A DNA stretch of 64,000 bases, taken from the NCBI GenBank assembly GCA_934432725.1, contig CAKRZE010000001.1, positions 62,001 through 126,000 of the forward strand, read 5' to 3'. Position 1 is the first letter of the stretch. Each line of letters opens with the position of its first letter. The stretch is from an uncultured Eubacteriales bacterium. Its GTDB lineage: Bacteria; Bacillota; Clostridia; Oscillospirales; CAG-272. Under the pieces are notes generated by a model that was given only the letters and a program-made list of their open reading frames with translations, was not told where the DNA came from and did no database searches. Positions 8,436-16,809 of this stretch are shown piece by piece. The translations under genes were made by a program, and so were the position numbers.

Positions 8436-9353
8436 ATGGATTTTTATATCGGACCGGAGCAGGAAAATAAAGTGCTTCTGACGTATCTTCGTCAGAATCT
8501 GTCCCTTTCACGCGCCTGCATCACTGCACTGAAGAAAGCGGAGGACGGGATTTTACTCAACGGCAGACATGTGACCGTGCGCGCGGTTCTGGCGGAGGGG
8601 GATGTACTCTCCCTGAAGCTGGAGGACAGCGCAGAGCAGGAAGAGTCCGGAATTGTTCCGCGACACCTTCCGTTTGAGGTGCTCTATGAGGATCAGGATG
8701 TGCTTGCCGCGAATAAACCCGCCAATATGCCCACGCATCCTTCGCACGGACATTATGAGGACACGCTTGCGAATGCTGCTGCGTGGTATTTTCGGGAAAA
8801 GCACCAGCCCTTTGTATTCCGTGCGGTTAACCGCCTTGACCGCGATACCAGCGGCATTGTGCTGCTTGCGAAAAACCGAAGAGCCGCAGCGCTTCTTGCG
8901 CAGGGGATGCAGGAGCATCTGTTTCAAAAGCAGTATACGGCAGTTTTGTTCGGCAGACTGCCGCAGGACAGCGGGCAGATCCGCCTGCCGATCCGCAGAA
9001 AGCTTCCAAGCATCATAGAACGGGAGGTTTGCGCCCCGGGAGAAGGTGCCGATGCCTTCACACAGTATGAGGTGCTGCAAAGAGTCGGAAGGCTGACACT
9101 GGCTGCGGCATTCCCGAAAACAGGAAGAACGCATCAGCTTCGTGTCCACTTTTCCGCCATTGGTTTTCCGATTGCCGGCGATACACTGTACGGAACACCC
9201 CAAAGCGCTGCCTGTGCACCCCGCCAGGCGCTTCATTGCAGCGTTCTTTCTTTTCCGCATCCCGCCGGAGGCACTGTTTCGGTAACGGCGCCTTTGCCCG
9301 AGGATATCCGCCGTTTGCTTTCCGCAGAAGAGGAGTTGTGCCAGCATGCATAA
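8436..9353 (+). CDS. RluA-family 23S rRNA/tRNA pseudouridine synthase
   Basis: Converts specific uridines in structured RNA to pseudouridine. The start at 8436 (MDFYIG...) is preceded by CGGAG and matches the family's N-terminal S4-like region (residues 1-75); longer in-frame starts would add an unrelated hydrophobic extension. The catalytic block is RLDRDTSGIVLLAKN (about residues 131-145), with its second Asp as the invariant catalytic residue. Other family signatures are VLAANKPANMPTHPS and TGRTHQLRVHFSAIGFPIAGD. At 305 residues it has the normal size for RluC/RluD-type enzymes, but the exact target site cannot be told from sequence. It overlaps the next gene by 8 bp, implying translational coupling. 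A second family member lies at 53822-54799. Confidence 0.9.
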   Translation: MDFYIGPEQENKVLLTYLRQNLSLSRACITALKKAEDGILLNGRHVTVRAVLAEGDVLSLKLEDSAEQEESGIVPRHLPFEVLYEDQDVLAANKPANMPTHPSHGHYEDTLANAAAWYFREKHQPFVFRAVNRLDRDTSGIVLLAKNRRAAALLAQGMQEHLFQKQYTAVLFGRLPQDSGQIRLPIRRKLPSIIEREVCAPGEGADAFTQYEVLQRVGRLTLAAAFPKTGRTHQLRVHFSAIGFPIAGDTLYGTPQSAACAPRQALHCSVLSFPHPAGGTVSVTAPLPEDIRRLLSAEEELCQHA

Positions 9354-10458
9354 AGTTTATACCGTTATAAGGAAAAATTGTCCGCTCCCGGCGCTTTGCC
9401 TGATTCTTGCGGCAGTCGCAGCCGGAATCGTTCACCTCGGGTGCGTCCTGAGCGTTTCCTTCGCCGATTTCATGAATGTACACGTCAGCTGGATCGTGCG
9501 TGCCGTGCTTGCAAAGGGGACGAATCTGTTTCCGTTTTCCGTCGCGGAAATACTCCTGATTCTTCTTCCTGTCATTTTGGTGATTCTGATTGTTCTGACC
9601 GTAAAAAAGGGGCGTTCGGAGGATGAGACCGTGCTGCGCCGGTATACCTGTTCGCTGCTCGGCGTCTGCTCTCTTCTGTACTCTATATTTGTATTCGGCT
9701 TTGCCTCCGGTTATTACGCTTCCGGACTGGACAGAAAGCTGGATCTCAGGGAACGCGCCGTCTCGGCGGAGGAGCTGTACCGCACGGCGGAGGTGCTTCG
9801 TGCGCAGTGTGAAGAAGAGGCGCAAACTATTTCATTCCGATATGGTTCCTTTTCCGTTATGCCGTATTCTTTGGACGAAATGAATACAAAGCTGAACGAT
9901 GCCTATGAAAAGGCGGCGGACAAGTATTCCTTCCTGCGGTCATTCCGCTCCAATCTGAAATATGTCCTGCTCAGCGAGCCGATGTCCTATACGCATATTA
10001 CAGGTGTTTATACCTATTTTACCGGAGAAGCAAATATCAACGTCAATTTCCCTGACTATACGATTCCGTATACAGCTGCACATGAGCTTTCGCATCAGCG
10101 CGGAATCGCAAGAGAAGAGGAAGCCAATTTCATGGCTTATCTGGTCTGCATGGAAAGCGATGACTCCTATATCCGCTACAGCGCCGCTTTCAACCTGTTG
10201 GAATATGTCATGAACGCGCTGTACTCCGCCGACCGGACGCTGTACGGGAAAATGTGGAGCTCTCTTGACAGCAGGTTTCAGTATGAAATGATCGCGTATA
10301 ATGAGTTTTTTGAAAAATACCGTGAAAATAAGGTGGCAGATGTCAGCGAAAAGGTCAACGATACCTATCTGAAATCGCAGGGACAAACACAGGGAAGCCG
10401 CAGCTATGGCTGTGTGGTGGACCTTGCCGTGCTGTATTTATGCGGAAGCGGGGAATAG
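9346..10458 (+). CDS. Membrane-anchored HExxH protein, DUF3810-like putative metallopeptidase
   Basis: A 370-residue protein with three N-terminal membrane segments (about 13-36, 55-80 and 97-117) and an extracytoplasmic C-terminal domain. The motif AAHELSHQRG (about residues 244-253) is a zinc-binding HExxH, followed by REEEANFMAYL, where a downstream Glu could be the third ligand as in gluzincins. The layout fits the DUF3810 family, whose substrate is unknown. Its ATG lies inside the 3' end of the pseudouridine synthase gene (8-bp overlap), so the two are co-translated, but no functional link between rRNA modification and this protein is established. Peptidase activity is inferred from the motif only. 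Confidence 0.75.
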   Translation: MHKVYTVIRKNCPLPALCLILAAVAAGIVHLGCVLSVSFADFMNVHVSWIVRAVLAKGTNLFPFSVAEILLILLPVILVILIVLTVKKGRSEDETVLRRYTCSLLGVCSLLYSIFVFGFASGYYASGLDRKLDLRERAVSAEELYRTAEVLRAQCEEEAQTISFRYGSFSVMPYSLDEMNTKLNDAYEKAADKYSFLRSFRSNLKYVLLSEPMSYTHITGVYTYFTGEANINVNFPDYTIPYTAAHELSHQRGIAREEEANFMAYLVCMESDDSYIRYSAAFNLLEYVMNALYSADRTLYGKMWSSLDSRFQYEMIAYNEFFEKYRENKVADVSEKVNDTYLKSQGQTQGSRSYGCVVDLAVLYLCGSGE

Positions 10459-10783
10459 GCTCCGGTTTTTCCCGGTAGCAATTCAATTTATGCCGCATAT
10501 CATAGGAATATGAGCAGTTACGGTTCGGATTTTGTAAAACCACGGTTTGAAAACCGGTTGGCTGCCAAAAAACACTGTACAATTTCTACAAAAATCCGAT
10601 AAAATAATAAAATCTCTTTTCAAATCAATAAAAATGTGCTATACTAAGCTGTAACTGTGCAAAAATGATACGGTGTGGATTTCCGCATGCCCCGCTTGAA
10701 GCGTAAGCCGGCGGAAAAACAGCTTTTTTACATACCGGAGAATCCGGCAAGGGTCTCCGGAATATCCTGAAGGGAAGGCAAAC
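10459..10783 (+). promoter_or_regulatory. Intergenic region with a probable murA promoter and hairpin
   Basis: A TATACT -10 hexamer at 10640-10645 follows an AT-rich tract; the -35 (TTTTCA near 10617) is poor. A CCGGAGA...TCTCCGG hairpin lies in the leader near 10735-10760, without a T-run. Confidence 0.4.
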
Positions 10784-12100
10784 ATGCCCGCCTGCGGCTT
10801 GTTGTGCGTATATACGATCATGGAGAAAATCATTGTTTCCGGAGGGCGGCCGCTGCACGGAACGATCGAAATCGGCGGAATGAAGAACGCGGCGCTCGGA
10901 ATTATTATGGGAACACTGCTGACGGAGGATAAATGTGTCATTGAAAATCTTCCGGCAGTCAATGACGTTGAAATCTCATTTCAGATTCTTCGCAACATGG
11001 GTGTAACCGTCACCCCGCTCGGCAAAAACACGGTGGAAATTGATACAACCTATGCTGAGATCGATACGAAATCTCCATCCGATCTGTACAGAAGAATGCG
11101 CGCCTCTTATTATCTGCTCGGTGCGGAGCTCGGCAGATTCGGGCGTGCAAGGGTCGGCTGTCCCGGCGGCTGCGATTTCGGCTCCCGTCCGATCGATCAG
11201 CATATCAAGGGCTTTGAGGCGCTCGGCGCCGCAATCACGATCGATGATTCCTATATTCATGCGGATGCAGGTATCGGTCTGAGGGGAAACAGCATATTCT
11301 TTGACGTGATTACGGTCGGGGGCACCATGAATGTGATGCTTGCCGCTGTCAAGGCAAAGGGAACCACAGTCATTGAAAATGCCGCGCGCGAGCCGCATAT
11401 TGTGGATCTTGCGAACTTTCTGAACACCTGCGGCGCCAAGATTACAGGTGCCGGCACCGATACCATTAAAATCAAGGGTGTTGACAGGCTTCACGGATGT
11501 ACGTATGCCATCATTCCGGATATGATCGAAGCCGGAACCTATATGATCGCTGCGGCTGCGACCGGAGGAAATGTCAAGATCTCCAACGTGATTCCCAAGC
11601 ACCTTGACTCCATTTCAGCCAAGCTTGTGGAAATGGGCGTTGAGGTGGATGAGCACGATGAATATATCATTGTATCCGGTTCAAACCGCCGTCTGACGCA
11701 TATCAATCTGAAAACAATGCCGTATCCCGGCTATCCGACCGATATGCAGCCGCAGATTTGTGTGCTTTTGTGTATGGCAGACGGAGTGAGCCGGCTGAGC
11801 GAGGATATTTACGACAGCCGCTTCCGGTATGTGGAGGAGCTGCGCCGGATGGGCGCCGAAATACGGATTGCCGGCAAAACCGCCACGATCACAGGCGGAA
11901 AAAGGCTGCACGCTGCGCGGGTCCGCGCCGTTGATCTGCGCGCGGGAGCCGCAATGGTCATTGCCGCGCTTGCTGCGGACGGCGTGACGGAAATTGAAGA
12001 CATTCATCATATCGAACGCGGGTATGACGATATCGTGGGAAAGCTGAGATTGGTCGGCGCCGATATTAAAAAAATATCCGTTCCGGATACAACGCTGTAA
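10784..12100 (+). CDS. murA: UDP-N-acetylglucosamine 1-carboxyvinyltransferase
   Basis: First committed step of peptidoglycan synthesis: transfer of enolpyruvate from PEP to UDP-GlcNAc in the cytoplasm. The EPSP-synthase-like double domain runs the full length. Family marks are IEIGGMKNAALGI near the N-terminus, CPGGCDFGSRPIDQHIKGFEALGA containing the catalytic Cys that fosfomycin attacks (so the enzyme is predicted to be sensitive), and YPGYPTDMQPQ. The ATG at 10784 has AAGGGAAGG five bases upstream; the family's usual N-terminus corresponds to the ATG at 10820, which has no visible ribosome site. The 12-residue extension is therefore likely but unproven. The HAD gene follows after 70 bp. 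Confidence 0.95.
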   Translation: MPACGLLCVYTIMEKIIVSGGRPLHGTIEIGGMKNAALGIIMGTLLTEDKCVIENLPAVNDVEISFQILRNMGVTVTPLGKNTVEIDTTYAEIDTKSPSDLYRRMRASYYLLGAELGRFGRARVGCPGGCDFGSRPIDQHIKGFEALGAAITIDDSYIHADAGIGLRGNSIFFDVITVGGTMNVMLAAVKAKGTTVIENAAREPHIVDLANFLNTCGAKITGAGTDTIKIKGVDRLHGCTYAIIPDMIEAGTYMIAAAATGGNVKISNVIPKHLDSISAKLVEMGVEVDEHDEYIIVSGSNRRLTHINLKTMPYPGYPTDMQPQICVLLCMADGVSRLSEDIYDSRFRYVEELRRMGAEIRIAGKTATITGGKRLHAARVRAVDLRAGAAMVIAALAADGVTEIEDIHHIERGYDDIVGKLRLVGADIKKISVPDTTL

Positions 12101-12170
12101 CGGTGCCGGAAGCGGAAGGACCGGCTTTTCCCGGAAAAGATAAAACGGTTGATCGGATTGTTGAAGCACG

Positions 12171-12836
12171 ATGAGTAATGTGATTATTTTTGATGTCGAC
12201 GGGGTTCTGGTAAACTCGGAGGATGCGATGACAAGAGCCTGCATGCAGGCTCTTCATGAGAACGGGATTCCCGCCGAATATGACGACTTTAAAACGTTTA
12301 CCGGCATGGGAGACGATAAGTTTATTGCCGGCGTTGCGGGGCTGTACGGATATACCGCCGACCCCGGAATCAAAAAACGCGCGTATGAGATTTACCTGCA
12401 AACCGCTCCGGAGCAGGTTCGGGTGTATGCGTGGACCGGACAGCTTTTGCGGGATTGTGCGGAAAAGGGTTATGTGCTTGCCGCTGCGTCTTCCTCTGAT
12501 CGGGAAAAGGTGCTGTGCAACCTTGCCTGCATCGGAAAGGAAAGCGAGCTGTTCCGCGCGGTTATTACCGGCTCGGAGGTACAAAAGAAAAAGCCTGCAC
12601 CGGATCTTTTTATCAAAGCGCTGTCTGCCGCCGGAGGGGATCCTTACCACTGCATTGTGGCGGAGGACGCGGTATCTGGTATTTTGGCGGCAAAGGCGGC
12701 AGGAATGGTTGCCGTCGGTGTGACGACCTCCTTTCGCGCGGATGCCCTGTATGAAGCGGGCGCGGATTTTACCGTGGATGATCTTTTGCAGCTGGAGCAA
12801 ATTGCCGCATCGGTTTTTTCGATGAATCACGGATAA
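12171..12836 (+). CDS. HAD-superfamily phosphatase, beta-phosphoglucomutase-like
   Basis: A 221-residue class I HAD hydrolase with an alpha-helical cap inserted after motif I. Motif I is FDVDGVLVNSE (nucleophile Asp and general acid Asp two residues later). Motif II is the Ser/Thr in AAASSSDREK, the motif III Lys is in KKKPAPDLF, and motif IV is VAEDAVSGILAAKAAGM. This subfamily acts on sugar phosphates such as beta-glucose-1-phosphate, phosphoglycolate or 2-deoxyglucose-6-phosphate; the substrate cannot be fixed from sequence. It is probably transcribed with murA and ends at two terminators. Confidence 0.85.
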   Translation: MSNVIIFDVDGVLVNSEDAMTRACMQALHENGIPAEYDDFKTFTGMGDDKFIAGVAGLYGYTADPGIKKRAYEIYLQTAPEQVRVYAWTGQLLRDCAEKGYVLAAASSSDREKVLCNLACIGKESELFRAVITGSEVQKKKPAPDLFIKALSAAGGDPYHCIVAEDAVSGILAAKAAGMVAVGVTTSFRADALYEAGADFTVDDLLQLEQIAASVFSMNHG

Positions 12837-12837
12837 T

Positions 12838-12856
12838 ACCGGCGGGGCCGGTTTTT
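12838..12856 (+). terminator. Short terminator after the HAD gene
   Basis: ACCGGC (12838-12843) pairs with GCCGGT (12847-12852) across a GGG loop, followed by a short T-run. Confidence 0.5.
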
Positions 12857-12890
12857 CCGGCAATCTCGGATATCCGTTATAAACCAAGGA

Positions 12891-12920
12891 GCAGCCTTGC
12901 TTGGATCGGGCTGCTTTTTT
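12891..12920 (+). terminator. Rho-independent terminator
   Basis: GCAGCC (12891-12896) pairs with GGCTGC (12909-12914), then six T. It backs up the first hairpin after the HAD gene. Confidence 0.75.
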
Positions 12921-13099
12921 GTGTCCGGTTGCGCTTCCGTCCGGAGATTTTGGCTGTAAGTACGCACGCCGAAACGGACGATTTCTTTTGTGAAGAAATC
13001 ATAATCAGGAAATCAGAATTCCGTCACATTTCTTTTGAGGTGTCTTCATAATGACCGTGTATACTAAGGACAACAAAATACAAAAACGAGGTATGAGTC

Positions 13100-15205
13100 A
13101 TGAGAAAACGGAATCGGGCAGTCTGCATTTTGCTTTCTTTCTCCATCCTGATCGGGTCGGTTCTTCTTTTGAGCAGCTGCTCCGGCAAAGACGGAAACAG
13201 CTCCGGAGACGAAGCAGAGGCTTCGGCGTCTCTGCCGGATGAATCTGCCGCTGCCGAAGCGGAGGAGGAAGCCGCGCTTGCGGCAAGCACAGTCAAATAT
13301 ACAGAAAAGGATCTTAATACCTCATATGATGCGGAAAAGGACGGCTTTATCCGATTTGATACGCAGATAACGGCATCGGATGGGGTGACCGTGGAGGGCA
13401 ATATTGCCACGGTGGTCAAAAGCGGAACCTATCTTGTCAGCGGGCAAAGCGAGGATGCGCAGCTGCGGATTGAGCTTTCTGAGCGTGAAAGCGTTCATCT
13501 GATTTTTTCCGGCGTCTCAATTTCCTGTAGCTTTGATGCTCCGGTATATGTGAAAAGCACCTCAAAGCTTATCATCACGCTGGAGGACGGAACCGAAAAC
13601 GTATTGATTGATTTATCACCTGCCAAAGATGCAGCTGCATCCGACAGTTCCGCAGAGGCATCGGATTCGGGCGAAGCGAAGGCGGACGAGCCGTGCGCCG
13701 CACTGTTTTCAGAGGAAGATCTGACCATAAACGGAGGCGGAGCGCTTACCGTTCGAAGCGAAAATCAAAGCGGCATCATCAGTAAAGATGTGGTAAAGCT
13801 GATTGACGCGGTTATCTCGGTCGAAGCGAAGGACCGGGGGATCAAGGGAAAAGACGGCATCGCGGTCCGCAATGCAAATATCCGGATCAGGTCCGGCGGA
13901 GACGGCATGAAAGCGACAAACAGTACGTCCTCTCCTCTCGGCTTTATTCTGATAGAGTCCGGAGAGCTTCAGATCACGGCAGAAAGGGACGGAATTCAGG
14001 CGGAAGGCGCTCTGACGGTCAACGGAGGAACGCTGAATCTCACGGTGGGCGGCGGCTCAGATGCGGCGGAGAGCAGCGGCTCCCGTCAAAAGGACAGCCG
14101 GACACTGTCTGCGGGTCAGACTGAAAGCGAATCCGAAATCAGTCAGAAGGGCTTGAAGGCAGGAAGCTGTATTCTGATTACGGGCGGTACGATTGCGGTT
14201 GATTCCTGTGACGATGCCATACACACAGACGGCTCGTGCATCATCTGGGGAGGAGAGCTTTCACTTCAAACAGGCGATGACGGAATTCACGCGGACAAGA
14301 CGCTGACCGTGGAGGACGGAACGATCCGGATTCTGAAATCGTATGAGGGGCTGGAAGCTGCGGCAATTTATATCAAGGGCGGCTACGCGGAAATTTCAGC
14401 GGAGGATGACGGAATCAATGCGGCAAGCAAGTCTGCGGCACAGGAATTTCAGGAATTTCCCGGCGAAATGCCGTCCGACGGTTTCACGCAGGATTCCGGA
14501 GAAGCGCCGCAGGACAGGAAGCTGTTTCCCTCTCCCGACGGCGATGAGGCTTTGGGGTTCCCGGACGGAAAGCCGGACGGACAACCCGGCTTTCCCGGAA
14601 ATTCCTCCTCGGGAGGGGCGCTGTATATCAGCGGAGGATATTGCTATATTAACGCCAAAGGAGACGGTCTTGATTCCAACGGTTTGATTCGGATGACCGG
14701 CGGAACAGTGTTGATTTCAGGTCCTGAGGACAACGGAAACAGCGCCATCGACTATGACGGATCCTTTACCATGGACGGAGGAATTCTCATTGCGGCGGGA
14801 AGCTCCGGAATGGTGCAGCAGCCCGGCTCCGATTCGGCAGCCTATACCGTAATGGCATCCTTTACAAAGCAGTCTGCCGGAACAATCGTCAGCCTGCGCA
14901 CCGGGGATGACAAGGATATTGTCACGTTTGCCCCTGCGAAAGCATTTGACAACCTCGTTGTATGCACCCCGGATCTGAAAAAGGGGGAAAGCTATACACT
15001 GTATGCGGGCGGCAGCTGCACCGGTCAGTCCGAAAACGGGCTTTACAGCGGGGGAGAATATACCGGCGGCACAGCGCTCTGCACGGTTACGATCGAAAAC
15101 ACTTGTACGGTCTCGGGCTCTGCCGGGAACGGCTTCGGAGGCGGAGGACAGGGCGGAGGCTTTCCGGGAAGAGGCGATGGGAAGGGACCCGGCGGACGGA
15201 GGTGA
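13100..15205 (+). CDS. Large secreted lipoprotein, DUF4353-like carbohydrate-binding domain protein
   Basis: A 701-residue lipoprotein: basic start, hydrophobic stretch and lipobox LLSSC, with the mature Cys near residue 27. An Asp/Glu/Ala/Ser-rich spacer follows. The body is a repetitive right-handed beta-helix-like array of short turns such as GGDGMKA, ERDGIQAEGALTVNGG, CDDAIHTDGSCIIWGG, GDDGIHADKTLTVEDG and AEDDGINAAS, typical of the DUF4353 'carbohydrate-binding domain-containing' family. Low-complexity Pro/Gly/Asp inserts lie around residues 450-505, and the C-terminus is a Gly/Arg-rich tail (GGGGQGGGFPGRGDG). The acidic turns suggest Ca2+ binding, which is inference. The ligand is unknown. 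The gene stands alone after a weak TATACT -10 near 13060. Confidence 0.75.
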   Translation: MRKRNRAVCILLSFSILIGSVLLLSSCSGKDGNSSGDEAEASASLPDESAAAEAEEEAALAASTVKYTEKDLNTSYDAEKDGFIRFDTQITASDGVTVEGNIATVVKSGTYLVSGQSEDAQLRIELSERESVHLIFSGVSISCSFDAPVYVKSTSKLIITLEDGTENVLIDLSPAKDAAASDSSAEASDSGEAKADEPCAALFSEEDLTINGGGALTVRSENQSGIISKDVVKLIDAVISVEAKDRGIKGKDGIAVRNANIRIRSGGDGMKATNSTSSPLGFILIESGELQITAERDGIQAEGALTVNGGTLNLTVGGGSDAAESSGSRQKDSRTLSAGQTESESEISQKGLKAGSCILITGGTIAVDSCDDAIHTDGSCIIWGGELSLQTGDDGIHADKTLTVEDGTIRILKSYEGLEAAAIYIKGGYAEISAEDDGINAASKSAAQEFQEFPGEMPSDGFTQDSGEAPQDRKLFPSPDGDEALGFPDGKPDGQPGFPGNSSSGGALYISGGYCYINAKGDGLDSNGLIRMTGGTVLISGPEDNGNSAIDYDGSFTMDGGILIAAGSSGMVQQPGSDSAAYTVMASFTKQSAGTIVSLRTGDDKDIVTFAPAKAFDNLVVCTPDLKKGESYTLYAGGSCTGQSENGLYSGGEYTGGTALCTVTIENTCTVSGSAGNGFGGGGQGGGFPGRGDGKGPGGRR

Positions 15206-15646
15206 CATGCTCTTCCGTAAAAATCAGGGAAATGTGCCCGGAATGCCGGCAGTTTCCCTAACCGGAGATACAGCGGCGCCGTATTGCGATTGAGATCTGC
15301 CGCAGGTCACGGATACCAAAAAGAAAACTGTATTTGTAAAAAGCACCGCGCCTCACCGATGTTACAGCGCTCGGCATTGCGGCACAAAACCGGAGCGGCA
15401 TATGCTTCGGAGCAGCGCACTGTGTGAAGATGCAGCTTTGCCGACCTGCGGCACTTCTTGGTGAAAAGCGCTGAGGTATGGGTGTTTTGGGTTTTTGCCT
15501 TGAGATATGGCTTGGCATTTCGTTTGTTTTTGGAGCTGCGGGCAAATCTATGCAAGAAGAGCCTCGGTACGCAGACTCTTTTTGGGCAGTTCCCGGTTTT
15601 ACAGCCGAAAATTTCGGATCGATGAAAAATATTCATGTCTGCCGCC
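15206..15646. other. Non-coding interval
   Basis: No credible gene is visible. A weak AAGAG...CTCTT hairpin with a T-run near 15557-15580 may terminate the lipoprotein transcript. Confidence 0.45.
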
Positions 15647-15675
15647 TTGTTTTTTGAAGATAAATTCGGTATAAT
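15647..15675 (+). promoter_or_regulatory. SigA-type promoter of the Rrf2 gene, TTGTTT-17-TATAAT
   Basis: -35 TTGTTT at 15647-15652, 17-bp spacer, -10 TATAAT at 15670-15675. It leaves a leader of about 175 nt before the start at 15856; I recognise no riboswitch in it. Confidence 0.7.
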
Positions 15676-15855
15676 AAGCTTAGTCCGTTGAAGAGCGGGA
15701 ACTCTTTGCCGGCGGCAGGATGCTTCACGGCAGCTCCGGTTCCGCTTATGCGGTCTCAGCCGTTGGCATGAGGCAAGACCTGTTTTGTGCAAAAACGCAA
15801 TTCCGACAGAAAAGGAAGGAAGCTTTCGCAAATCCGAAAGCCGCACTGATAGAAT

Positions 15856-16269
15856 ATGATGATTTCCACAAAGGGGCGCTATGCACTCCGGATCATGATT
15901 GATCTTGCACAGCATGAAGGAGAAGGGTACATTTCGCTGAAGGATATTGCCGGTCGGCAGAATGTATCGTTGAAATATCTGGAGATGATTGCTGCTCTTT
16001 TGAATAAGGGCAGGCTGGTTGTCAGCTCCCGCGGGAAAGAGGGCGGCTATAAGCTGGCAAAGCCGAAGGAGGAGATTACGGTTTCGGAGGTCATGGCAAT
16101 TACGGAAGGCTCTCTTGCTCCGGTTGCCTGTCTGACAAGGATGGATCAGACTCCCTGCGAACGGGCGGACGGGTGTCTGACGCTTCCCATGTGGCGCCAC
16201 CTGGATAAGCTGATCGAGGATTATTTATCCGGAATCAGCATTGCGGATCTGCTCAGCGGCAATGTCTGA
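15856..16269 (+). CDS. Rrf2/IscR-family transcriptional regulator
   Basis: A 137-residue winged-helix regulator. MISTKGRYALRIMIDLA and GRQNVSLKYLEMIAALLNKGRLVVSSRGKEGGYKLAKP are hallmark Rrf2 sequences covering the HTH and wing. Three cysteines in the C-terminal half (VACLTRM..., TPCERADGC) are spaced as in the [2Fe-2S]-binding IscR group, so the protein probably senses Fe-S cluster status; a CymR-like cysteine-responsive role is the alternative. Both 15856 and 15859 are ATG codons; the first is given. It sits 540 bp upstream of the cysteine desulfurase/IscU pair, whose promoter carries a dyad that is the obvious candidate target. Confidence 0.88.
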   Translation: MMISTKGRYALRIMIDLAQHEGEGYISLKDIAGRQNVSLKYLEMIAALLNKGRLVVSSRGKEGGYKLAKPKEEITVSEVMAITEGSLAPVACLTRMDQTPCERADGCLTLPMWRHLDKLIEDYLSGISIADLLSGNV

Positions 16270-16738
16270 GAATCCGGAATGTCCGCCTCATTTTGCGCAA
16301 TGCGGCTTTTGATCTGCCGAAGATGGTTATCGGGCGGAGCCGATTCGATCTGCCGTATAAGCGAACCGGATGCTGTCTTGCGGCATTTGAGACGGAAAAT
16401 GCGGCTGTTCGGAAGCCACATATAAGGGTTACTTCGGAAGCAGTGAAGCGTTTATGAATACCAGATGTGCCGCTTCATGGAATCCGGCTGCTTTCTGCCC
16501 ATGCCGCAATCTGCTTTATGCATACATGCGGACATGCCGCATGTACGTCAGAAAAACCGTTCGGCGTTGTTCTGCAGCTGTAAAAATCGGGAATAGCGGC
16601 TCCTGTTATCCGTTTTTCGGGAGAGCCGAGATGAATCGGCTGCCGCAGGGGGAGGAGAAAAACGTGCGGCTGGAACAGAAATAGCCGTCAGGCAGAAACC
16701 CGCGTAAAATTGTTTTAATGGCGGTATTTTTTCCATTA
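16270..16738. other. Non-coding interval between the Rrf2 gene and iscS
   Basis: About 470 bp with no convincing gene and no clear T-run terminator. Rrf2 genes are often directly followed by iscS, so a gap this long is unusual. Confidence 0.45.
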
Positions 16739-16773
16739 TTCCTATTGACACTATAGGAAAAGTATGATATTAT
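16739..16773 (+). promoter_or_regulatory. iscS-iscU promoter with a dyad operator over the -35 box
   Basis: -35 TTGACA at 16745-16750, 17-bp spacer, -10 TATTAT at 16768-16773. A perfect inverted repeat TTCCTAT (16739-16745) / ATAGGAA (16753-16759) is centred on the -35 box and would block RNA polymerase when bound. The likely repressor is the Rrf2 protein encoded upstream (inference). Confidence 0.75.
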
Positions 16774-16809
16774 AAAAGCAGAAAAGATAATCATGAAATG
16801 GGGGAAAGC

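Noticed and set aside
15676..15855. T-box or cysteine-responsive leader before the Rrf2 gene
   Set aside because: No T-box sequence or terminator/antiterminator pair is visible.
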